64,000 nucleotides of DNA from Agrypnia vestita (taxonomy: Eukaryota; Arthropoda; Insecta; Trichoptera; Phryganeidae). Below are positions 56,346 to 64,000 of this stretch, piece after piece; the stretch's first letter is position 1, and each line of letters begins with the position of its first letter. The position numbers and the translations under genes were made by a program. The notes under the pieces were generated by a model. It searched no databases. It was given only the letters and a program-made list of their open reading frames with translations, and was not told where the DNA came from. The stretch covers positions 124,001-188,000 of the forward strand of contig JADDOH010004261.1 of assembly GCA_016648135.1 (NCBI GenBank), in the 5' to 3' direction.

Positions 56346-56421
56346 TAATAAGGGAAAATACACTAAAAATTTTCAGAATAACACATTGGTATTTTTAGTA
56401 ATGTACAACTTTTATAATTTT

Positions 56422-56453
56422 TTGACGAAGAAGGCGTCTGTGTCGCTTCGAAG
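56422..56453 (+). ncRNA. Hammerhead-like motif (copy e, degraded)
   Basis: TTGACGA-A, GAAGGCG...CGCTTC hairpin, then GAAGA instead of GAAAC. AATAAAATA follows. Family membership is by arrangement only. Confidence 0.3.
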
Positions 56454-56467
56454 AATAAAATAGGATA

Positions 56468-56684
56468 TGTGGGGTATAAAAAAAATATCTTTTGAATGCT
56501 GTCACCGAGGATTACTTATTTAAAATGTACTGAATTCTAGATTTTATGTATCTCTCTATCTCTTCCTAAATCATGTTTCCTTTAAAATCTCGAATTCATT
56601 TCATTATAAATTAGTAATCTTAGATTACTGCATTCAATTTTTATTTGCATATTGTTGCTTTAGGATTTGCTTTTATACCCCACA
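56468..56684. mobile_element. MITE, family B copy 4
   Basis: TGTGGGGTATAAAA on the left, GCTTTTATACCCCACA on the right, interior CACCGAGGATTACTTATTTA and ATTCTAGATTTTATGTATCT. Confidence 0.75.
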
Positions 56685-58691
56685 CATATAAATATATTGT
56701 GATAAATGGTGCAAGAAAAGTGTGTTATTTAGTCGTCTCATGGGAGCGATACCTTGAAAAGTGTCATAATCAACAAACAGCTTTTTAAAATTTATTTATT
56801 TGTGATGTAAGTCTGTGTAATTATCTTCCTTTTAGTGTTGTGGGAGCGGTTTTATTAAAAGAACTCCACCGAGTCATTGCCAATAAACCATCCCAATCGA
56901 TAACTTTCATGTGAAATAACATACCTTAAAGCCCACCTCGGTCTGCATGGCCGCCACAACCTTTCCCACGATCTCGTGGAAGATTCATCTCTCCGGCCTG
57001 ACACCACCAATACTGCTTCTGGAGGCCGAACTCCTCAGGAACAGAGGATCGAGACATCGACAATTAATTCACAACCACCACGTAAAAAATGTATATTCAA
57101 ATAATATACTATTTAATTTGAGTCTTTTGCTAATGATCAAATGCATGATTTTTAATTTATAACACACACATGTTGCTGACTTGTTTATAAGGATACAATA
57201 AAGCGCACACTTAAATAATGCAAAACTAGAACTGCAAAAAAATAATTAAATTTAATTATATAATAAATGTTTTTAGTGAGGTGCCAAAAGTGCTGCATTT
57301 AAAATTTCCTCTCTTGGGATTAACTGAGTGAAGATTCTTATGTTCCTAATTATGTCCATTTACAAAGATAAGTGAAATTGATTTTGCTGATCAGTGGCGT
57401 CCATATTAATGGGCATTGGTCATATCAAATTAAGAACAATTTACAAAAGTGATTCTAATTGGTGTTTTAGGATGTCGGGATTACTTGTATAAATCTATTG
57501 AAATTCAATAAAAGGTTCTCAGAAGAGGCCGTTATCTTTGTTCAACGCGCAATAAAAGTGTTGCGCATGAGAAAAATGATTTTTAACAGACAAAGGAGTC
57601 TAACATCAATTTGAAACTTGAACATAATTACGTGTTTTTAAATGATATATTCATCAATCAAAAATGAATATTAAACAATGAACAAAAATCTCACACACGG
57701 TTATTGTGAGATAGTGAATGAATGTTACAAAAAATGGCTTTTATTGATGATTTTGTAAGACAAATAATATTGACCCAGCACTGCTCTGATTGAATTGATT
57801 ATTTCACCACGTAGGTATTTTACAAGGAATCTTAATAATGTTGTAAGTATTTATATTCTTTTATTGAACCATTATTTAAAACTAGATTATCAATTAGATC
57901 AGGGAATCTGATTATGAAATTGACTATTTTTCTAATAAATTAGTAAGTTTAATCACTTGTTTACGAAACTAAAGGAAAAAAGAAATATCTTACATAGCAT
58001 AGATGTGTAGCTAAGATAGCATAAATTAATAATAATAATAAAATGTATGTATTAGGAACATAAAAAAATGGTTAATCTATTAAAATTTATTCGTTTATTT
58101 GTAATACCAATGTTTAAATATTTGATGAAAAAAGTTAAGGTACTATTATTATACAATGAGCTGTTTATGATTCTTTATACTTGGCTAGCGAAGCGACAAG
58201 AATTTGTTTCCTCAACTTTTTAAATGCCGTGAGCGTGTTTATGCGCTAAATCATGTGCGTGATAACACTAACTTTTTTACCTCGCCGAGATAGGATTAAA
58301 CATGATTTTCAGTGTCGTAGGTATATTTAAAGTCATTCAGTCTAAAACTTGCCATTAACTCGTGTGTTTATATCTTTTCCTGCCATTTAAATTCTCATAT
58401 AGTTTAAAAATATTTTCTATTTATTTTACCAGGTAAAATAACGTATTTGGATCCAAGACAAGAAGTTTGTGAATTTTAAATTGTTGGGATAAAACATTCA
58501 AAAGTTACAATTAATTTTTTTACGATAAAAATGATTTTTTTTTCAATGATTGATTTTGAGAACGTGTGTGGGTAGGTATTCTTGCACTTACAAGTATATC
58601 TAGGTACCTACCCTTGTGTTATAAAAAAAATAGGCACTGTAACACCCCCTTTTCGTATGTGGGCCAGGTGAATTTTGGCAATTGTGTCAAG
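56685..58691. other. No gene called
   Basis: 56935-57065 is GC-richer. The minus strand ends GTGGGCTTTAAG|GTATGT, a good donor, but the frame is only 20 codons long. A plus frame also exists. The rest is AT-rich with nothing recognised. Confidence 0.4.
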
Positions 58692-58829
58692 ATGACTGCA
58701 CACGAAGAAAGCCGTGAAAGGAACGGACTGTTTTCAAATATGCCGCCGAAATATCACCCCCGTGTGTCAAAAGAACATTTCAGAAAAAAAAGCGTACAAA
58801 AGAAGAAAAATATAACATCACATCATTGA
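58692..58829 (+). CDS. Candidate 45-residue micro-ORF
   Basis: ATG at 58692 opens MTAHEESRERNGLFSNMPPK then YHPRVSKEHFRKKSVQKKKN and a stop at 58827-58829. It is basic, hydrophilic and richer in GC than its flanks. The frame is open further upstream (to 58566), so the ATG may be internal. No domain recognised and no clear poly(A) signal close by. It could be an exon relic. Confidence 0.2.
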   Translation: MTAHEESRERNGLFSNMPPKYHPRVSKEHFRKKSVQKKKNITSHH

Positions 58830-59241
58830 CTATTTGTTACTTCAATAATCGTTTATTCCATTTGTTATATTATATACAGTATTTGTAATTTTATACAGTA
58901 GTTGATCTGATGACGGTATTTCTTCTTGACGTTCTTGTTGTTTCATGTCGGATGATCTTCAGATATATCTATTCTTAACACTTTGGTAAGCAAAATAAAT
59001 TAAATACACAGATGCCACCAAGGATGAGTATCTATATTTATTGAAGAAAAAAGCAAAAAGCGGTTAGGTGCAAATTTACATTTTGGTAAATTTGTTGTTG
59101 TGGTTGATTAATAGAAAAAAAAGCTGTACGCATGTGGATTAATGTTAGTTTCATTAGTTTTATTTTTTAGTAGTTCTTTCTTATAGCTAATGATATTACT
59201 CAAGAAATATACATTTTTAAGTAGAATAAAATAAATACTAA
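58830..59241. other. No supported gene
   Basis: AT-rich, nothing recognised. Confidence 0.55.
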
Positions 59242-59385
59242 GGCCCGGTTGTTTCAAATTCGATCAAAGTAAGCGTAGAGTTTAAACTGAAATTTTACGT
59301 TCTCCACCAATCAGACGATCCGTTTTCGTAAAAATCTATGCTTTTATCGACCGCTTACTTTGATCGAACTTGAAACAACCGGGCC
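59242..59385. mobile_element. Harbinger-type MITE (TAA target duplication)
   Basis: TIRs GGCCCGGTTGTTTCAAATTC then GATCAAAGTAAGCG, inverted at the right end (CGCTTACTTTGATCGAAC then TTGAAACAACCGGGCC), flanked by TAA on both sides. 144 bp. TIR start and 3-bp TWA duplication fit PIF/Harbinger. Confidence 0.75.
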
Positions 59386-60361
59386 TAATACGACCAACAA
59401 GTTCTAATTTCGCACATCTGTAGAAATGTTCTGTAAGTCAAAATTTTCTAACATACCTACATTTTATTTCGAAACATTATATTAAAAACTATATTAAAAA
59501 TAGTTTAACCCTTCTGTGCGAAAATCCCCTAACTTATTTTCTCAAATGGATTATCCTCCAATCATTTAAATCAGTAGAATTTGTAATTCCTAAGAAGTAA
59601 CACATCGATTTAGTTCATAAGTGTATCAATTCGGTATTTATAAATAAAAAAATTCTACAATAAATAAAAAGGTTCGTTTTTGTTTTCACTTTACTATAAA
59701 AATGACTTTTGTACTTACAGCACTTACAACGAGATGTGCGGCTTACCTAATAAAGCTCTTTAATTTCTCAATACAGAATATAATGTTAAATCATCTTTTG
59801 TTATTTTTAAACAAATTTCGCAAAGCACCAAACCACCCACACGCTTTGCGATTCTTCGAAATAACACATAATTACCACAAGAACTTCTTTTGCTGCATTA
59901 TACGTACTTGTACAACAATCGGACACAGTAGTCGAAGGCTTAAAGATTACAGGACAATGTTGCACGGAATAAAAAATATTTCGGAATAAGGATACGCTTT
60001 TAGCCGTTAGTTATATTTTCAGCCAATGGAGTGTGCCCCGCTCGAAGGATCAGGAGAATACAATTATTTAATGCCCTTTTAACAATGCATAGTCTATTGT
60101 GACTTGTTTGGCAAACACAATGGATCATAGATTTGCCGGTCTTAATCCGCACTGATGCTGTTGGTTCACAAGTACGACTTGCTAAACACGCACTTGAAGG
60201 GTTATTAATCCCAGCGTTTAGGGATGCAAAGGTGGGCAATTTTTTAGAGACATTCAAGCAGATTTTGTCAAGTGGAAGTATTTAAATATGTACCAGGCTG
60301 AATATGCACTTTGTAAGAACTGGAATGAGCTGAAATTTAACTGGTGCGCTTTAATTTTTTC
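59386..60361. other. No gene called
   Basis: Frames 59702-59989 (plus) and 60000-60257 (minus) are open but without motif or splice context. The second lies in slightly GC-richer DNA. Neither is supported. Confidence 0.4.
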
Positions 60362-60418
60362 TAATTGATGTAAATTTACTTTGTTAAAACCACTTATTTA
60401 TTGAAAAAAAATCAACAT

Positions 60419-60446
60419 GTTTCGAAGCCAATGGCTTCTTCGTCAG
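60419..60446 (-). ncRNA. Hammerhead-like motif (copy f)
   Basis: Minus: ATC-CTGACGA-A, GAAGCC-ATT-GGCTTC stem II, GAAAC, then AT-GTT-GAT. Stem I ATC/GAT and stem III AC/GT can both form, with GUU as the cleavage triplet. Confidence 0.5.
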
Positions 60447-60727
60447 GATAACAAAAATAATATTTAAAAATCGAAGTATAGATCAAAATATTAAAAAGTT
60501 ATTTTACATACAAATTATACAGAATTACAATTTGATAAATTGGAAATTTTGGAAATAAGAAAGAGTGTAAATAGTAAATTGAATGTTTTAAATAATCAGG
60601 TCCTTTTTACAAATAGTTATTTTTATATTTATTTTCATGTTAAGTAGGTACTTTATATTATCATTTTCCATATATAACTTTTTAATATTTTGATCTACTT
60701 TGATTTTTAAATATTATTTTTGTTATC

Positions 60728-60755
60728 CTGACGAAAAAGCTATTGGCTTCGAAAC
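60728..60755 (+). ncRNA. Hammerhead-like motif (copy g)
   Basis: Same as copy f in the other arm, with changes in stem II (AAAGCT...GGCTTC) and after GAAAC (ATGATGAA), so less able to fold. Confidence 0.4.
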
Positions 60756-60879
60756 ATGATGAATTTTTTTCAATAAATTAGTGGTTTTAACAAAGTTAAT
60801 TTACATCAATTATAATTATGTTACCACAAAATAAATTTTCTATATTTAAAGAAGTTAATTTTTTCTATTCATTCTTGTT

Positions 60880-60921
60880 GTGTTGTTAATAGATATATAA
60901 TTATATATCTATTAACAACAC
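60880..60921. repeat. Perfect 42-bp palindrome
   Basis: GTGTTGTTAATAGATATATA then its exact complement around the centre TA|TA. AT-rich, with no spacer. A cruciform-prone site. Confidence 0.85.
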
Positions 60922-61140
60922 ATTTGAATGAGTTTAATATAGGTAGGTACCTATAATTTTCCTGATTTCAATACTGATTGCCCGTTCATAGTTTTGTACT
61001 TAAAGTTAATATGAATATTTATGTGATAGCGATAACCATAAAATAATTTTGTTAATTGTAGATTTGTTTAATAAATATCAATGCTTGATTTAAGAGTAGT
61101 AATAAGAGAGAATAGCAAGTAGAAGTAGTAGTAAAAAAGT
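60922..61140. other. No supported gene
   Basis: AT-rich, nothing recognised. Confidence 0.55.
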
Positions 61141-61293
61141 AGCTTGTTGGTCTTGTGGTTAGGACTCTCGCCTTGTGATCCAAAGATCAGCAAGTTAGTC
61201 CTATTTTCATAGCACAAGTGTTTGGCTTAGTTTGAAAATAGTAAGAATATTGATGTGAGACGTATTCCGTGTTCGCAGCTCTATTAAAAAAAA
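61141..61293 (+). mobile_element. tRNA-derived SINE, family S, copy with internal deletion
   Basis: AGCTTGTTGGTCTTGTGGTT then AGGACTCTCGCCTTGTGATC (A-box region), then directly CAAAGATCAGCAAGTTAGTC. The B box and about 25 bp around it are deleted. Body to CCGTGTTCGCAGCTCTATTA then an A tail. Without the B box it cannot be transcribed by pol III in the usual way. Confidence 0.65.
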
Positions 61294-61466
61294 TCGTTAT
61301 TAAAATAGTCAAAAAAGTAACAATGTGAATCGATGAAGACAATACATAACTCATCTTCCCAATTTTTAAGCAAATTAAAATGTCAGTCATTGTGCCATGA
61401 CACGAGAAAGCAACAAAATATATAATTTCAAGTTTATTTATATTTTCACGAGAAAAAGTAAAAAAT

Positions 61467-61615
61467 AAATTTTCGGCCAAAAATTTTTTCCTTACTCTCC
61501 AAATGGGTGTGCGCTTATGATATTGATATAGATTACAGAATTCTATAGTTGATGGAGAGAAAGCATCCACGCTTTTATTTATAGAATGAGGTAAAATTTT
61601 TTTGGCCGAAAATTT
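61467..61615. mobile_element. Short inverted-repeat element (about 150 bp)
   Basis: AAATTTTCGGCCAAAAATTT and the inverted AAATTTTTTTGGCCGAAAAT. The long minus frame 61187-61639 (150 codons) runs through this and the SINE body, so it is not a gene. Confidence 0.6.
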
Positions 61616-62415
61616 AAATTTAATTTTTAGCAGGTACATTCAAATATAAACGTTTTTTTTTAAATATATATATTTTCTCATGTAATATAGTTTTCTGATT
61701 TTCAGTCTTAATATTACCTAGCGTACCAAATCACTTCTGTAGAAAACGAGCTCCAACTTTTAGTTAGCTCATTAACTAATTTCCTATATAATACTTTGAT
61801 TTATTTATTATGATGGATTTATTGATTAATTGGTGAATCTGATTCATAAATCGTCATCGAGACTACGTCTGTGTGCAAAATTTCAGCTCGATTATAAGAT
61901 TCCATCCAGACAAAAGGTGAAGCTAATATAAGCATGGTACCTAATAAAATATAATTCGATCCACACTGAGCCAATAATACTGAAACGAGAATTAGTCTAC
62001 TAATTACTGTTTGTTTTTGCCTTAAAAATCATCATAGCATCCAAGAGTTCTTATAATATAGCTACGATCGGTGTGATGCAGAGGTAACTAAATCATTAAT
62101 CTGTATGAATAGCTGAATACGTCTGTATTTGTGTATACATGTATACACATTATGCGCATCAGTGATGATTATTTATGTAAAGCCGCTTTCAAGTGCCCAT
62201 AATGAGGCAGGCTGCGCGCATTATCCCGGTGGGTGGCGAGCTATTCTACGGTGACCATCACCTCCACGCGAGCGATCGGAACACTCTACTATAACTGTTC
62301 GAAGAATATTTTTTCTTCTTCTGTATGAAGGCTTGAACTTTGTGGTGACATTATTATTAAAATAAAACACAAATTACTTTGTTTTCACCACTTTATTAGA
62401 TTAAAAAATCTACAC
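61616..62415. other. No gene called
   Basis: 61850-61960 carries the CAAAATTTCAGCTCGAT repeat word. 62170-62300 is GC-richer (GGTGGGTGGCGAGCTATTCT, CCTCCACGCGAGCGATCGGA) without a frame. Confidence 0.4.
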
Positions 62416-62443
62416 GTTTCGAGAACAATGTTCTCTTCCTCAA
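62416..62443 (-). ncRNA. Hammerhead-like motif (copy h)
   Basis: Minus: TTGAGGA-A, GAGAAC-ATT-GTTCTC stem II (6 bp perfect), GAAAC, GT-GTA. AATAAA follows (the AATAAAGTGG context is shared with copy f). The core C3-U4 is mutated to TT. Confidence 0.4.
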
Positions 62444-63100
62444 TCAATGTTGATTATTGTGTACTAACGAACGATCTTTAAAAGTTGAACCAAGCAAATG
62501 TGTTACGGTGAAGGCGTGGTTGAGGGGGTAGGTGAGGGGAGGGGGGGGTTCAAGGTGTTAATTATTATGGGTCATTTGGACAATGTGGAATGTTAAGTGG
62601 AAAAATATTCAAAATAGGATTATGCAAAAATTTCGTCTATGTATTTATTATATTAGACTTAATATTAACGTTTTTCCTAATTTAGAGTATTTCTAAATTA
62701 TTTATTTGAAATATCTTATAGTTGAAATGTAAAAATGGCTTTAGTTGCATTTTTGGGACTCTTTTTTTAATTTTTTTTTATTGCTACCATTTCTCAATAA
62801 TTTACAAATATGTACATTGGTAATAACTCAAATAATTATGCACGAAGAAAGAAAATTCTAACCGACACCTAATTTTTTAAAATGTTAAAATCATTAAAGT
62901 AGGTACCCTGAATCAACGGAAATATAAAAAATTTAAATATATGTGTAATAGAGTGAAAAATGAACAATTTGAAGTAAACGTAAATATAGAAAAGAAAGTG
63001 TCTTTGAGGTGGTTTGGTCACGTGGAAAGTATGAGTGAGGGGACTAAGGCAAAGAAAATATGTATGTTAGTTAGTACCTAAGTATACTTTTTTTTACTTA
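62444..63100. other. No supported gene
   Basis: AT-rich, with a G-rich patch at 62515-62550 (GGTTGAGGGGGTAGGTGAGG). No coding frame. Confidence 0.5.
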
Positions 63101-63642
63101 TACAGGGTTATTCGGAAAACATTAATAACCTCGCAGGACTATATTTCTGCCTTGATTATGAGTCGAAAATGTTCAAGCTATCAAGACCTAATATCAATAG
63201 TTATGGAGATATGCAACATCAAAGAGTGCATTTTTTTTCAATATGTCTGACTTTTTTTGTAAAACGCTGGACTATCATTACAGTAACTTATATCGATTAC
63301 GAAAAATTCGTTCGTTTCAATACAAGTTAAATAAAATGATAAAAACACTTTTAAAAAATCCAATTGGAATGTTTTCCAATTGGAATTTGAAGATTTTTAT
63401 TATTTTATTTGACTTGTATTAAAGGGAATGAATTTTCATATTCGATAGAAGTTACTGTAATGATAGTCCAACGTTTTACAAAAAATAAGTCATTAATATT
63501 TAGGAAAAAAAATGCAAACTTTGATGTCGCATATCACCATAACTCTTGATATTAGATCGTAATAGCTTGAACATTTTCGACTCATAATCAAGGCAGGAAT
63601 ATAGTCCTGCGAGGTAATTAATGTTTTCCAAATAACCCTGTA
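63101..63642. mobile_element. Full-length fold-back element (542-bp near-palindrome)
   Basis: Starts TACAGGGTTATTCGGAAAAC and ends GTTTTCCAAATAACCCTGTA. Arms of about 260 bp pair along their length (CCTCGCAGGACTATATTTCT, CTTGATTATGAGTCGAAAAT, GTTCAAGCTAT and others), down to a centre CCAATTGGAATGTTTTCCAATTGG. TATA-like bases flank both ends. Non-coding. Confidence 0.85.
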
Positions 63643-63791
63643 TATCCGACACAGTAAACTGGGCACGACAAATGTTTACAGAAGATATTGGTTTTCAAAA
63701 AATACTTATTTATTTCGGTTAATGATGAACCCTCTGAAGACAAAATCAAGTAATTGTGTTGTTAAAATTTTGAACATACTGAAAACTATTG
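63643..63791. other. No supported gene
   Basis: AT-rich, nothing recognised. Confidence 0.5.
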
Positions 63792-63937
63792 TTAAAAATT
63801 AATTTTTTGTTTCCTCTTAATATCTGCTTGATGCACTTTGATGCAACGGCGAGGCACCCTGTGGTGAAGTCCCTCCTCCGGGGAGTAAATCTTGGATTCA
63901 CCAATAAACAGCTCTGAATCTTTAACAATTGCGAATG
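63792..63937 (-). CDS. Candidate 3'-terminal coding exon, unknown protein
   Basis: The minus frame up to TAA at 63792 reads VKDSELFIGESKIYSPEEGL then HHRVPRRCIKVHQADIKRKQ then KINF. Composition is protein-like, GC is well above the flanks across 63835-63930, and TTGTTAAAG|ATTCAGAG upstream could be a splice acceptor. A second minus frame overlaps it and is also open, which lowers confidence. I recognise no family. A repeat-derived frame is the alternative. Confidence 0.25.
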
Positions 63938-64000
63938 TCACATAAATAATGATGAAAGGTGATTTGCGACCTACCACGTGTACAATTTGTCAGACTGGGA
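63938..64000. other. Window end, nothing recognised
   Basis: Possible intron sequence upstream of the candidate exon. Too short to judge. Confidence 0.3.

Larger units (their letters stand above)
60362..60812. mobile_element. Inverted-repeat element with hammerhead-like motif in each arm
   Basis: Arms 60362-60501 and 60674-60812 pair over about 139 bp (ATTGATGTAAATTTACTTTG / the inverted AAAGTTAATTTACATCAAT; AAATATTATTTTTGTTATCC on the right). Each arm has the motif at its middle. Probably two retroelement 3' ends joined tail-to-tail rather than a cut-and-paste MITE. Confidence 0.65.

Noticed and set aside
56925..57060. Minus-strand exon ending CTTTAAG|GTATGT
   Set aside because: Good donor, but the frame in phase with it is only 20 codons before a TGA, and the plus strand is equally open.
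61187..61639. 150-codon minus-strand open frame
   Set aside because: Its C-terminal part is the translated SINE body (same peptide appears at 26570) and the middle crosses an inverted-repeat element; no protein motif.
1..64000. CRISPR array, bacterial operon, rRNA or prophage
   Set aside because: No regular direct-repeat/spacer pattern, no ribosome-binding-site-led genes and no rRNA sequence; the window is eukaryotic.

Overview
The window reads as AT-rich, gene-poor nuclear DNA from an insect, most likely a moth or butterfly (Lepidoptera). The main evidence is: a Helitron whose 3' end reads GGGCACAGCTAG|T, an end type common in lepidopteran genomes; frequent GTAGGTAGGTAC-type words; short TTAGG/CCTAA runs; and a dense mix of non-LTR retrotransposon 3' ends, Penelope-like elements (PLEs), MITEs, tRNA-derived SINEs and mariner debris. 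There is no bacterial or organellar layout, no rRNA or functional tRNA gene, and no intact long protein-coding gene. Nearly all open frames over 60 codons are chance frames or translated repeats.

Layout. 0-5 kb: a candidate terminal exon on the minus strand (575-820), GC-rich islands, then a PLE 3' end (minus) abutting a non-LTR reverse-transcriptase (RT) 3' end (plus). 5-25 kb: the first copy of a ~0.7 kb repeat, a TA-flanked MITE (8177-8430), a 122-bp tandem duplication, a possible solo LTR (11.3-11.8 kb), a LINE 3' end at 15.6 kb, inverted-repeat MITEs at 16.7 and 21.0 kb, a GIY-YIG fragment of a PLE inside an inverted repeat (22.06-22.80 kb), and the second copy of the 0.7 kb repeat. 25-36 kb: a LINE RT remnant (25.5-25.9 kb), a SINE nested in a MITE (29.2-29.6 kb), two Helitron signatures (31.36-32.93 kb), LTR-like blocks, and a large fold-back made of two LINE 3' ends (34.3-34.9 kb). 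36-50 kb: more LINE 3' ends, GC-rich islands, a mariner remnant, a MITE with 88-bp perfect terminal repeats, and a ~1.55 kb inverted-repeat element with a broken ORF and six copies of one 13-bp motif. 50-64 kb: Helitron 3' ends, SINE copies, a strong short hairpin in a tandem repeat, a Harbinger-type MITE, an inverted-repeat element with hammerhead-like ends, and a 542-bp nearly complete palindrome.

Functionally this looks like intergenic or large-intron DNA filled by transposons, with about ten 100-350 bp GC-rich islands that could be conserved cis-regulatory elements or exon relics. The two most interesting signals are (1) a non-autonomous Helitron (32376-32934) carrying at least 23 correctly phased heat-shock-factor pentamers, and (2) a set of at least eight hammerhead-ribozyme-like motifs, some with covarying flanking helices, one of them directly downstream of a PLE endonuclease remnant. 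All assignments come from reading the sequence; no database search was run.
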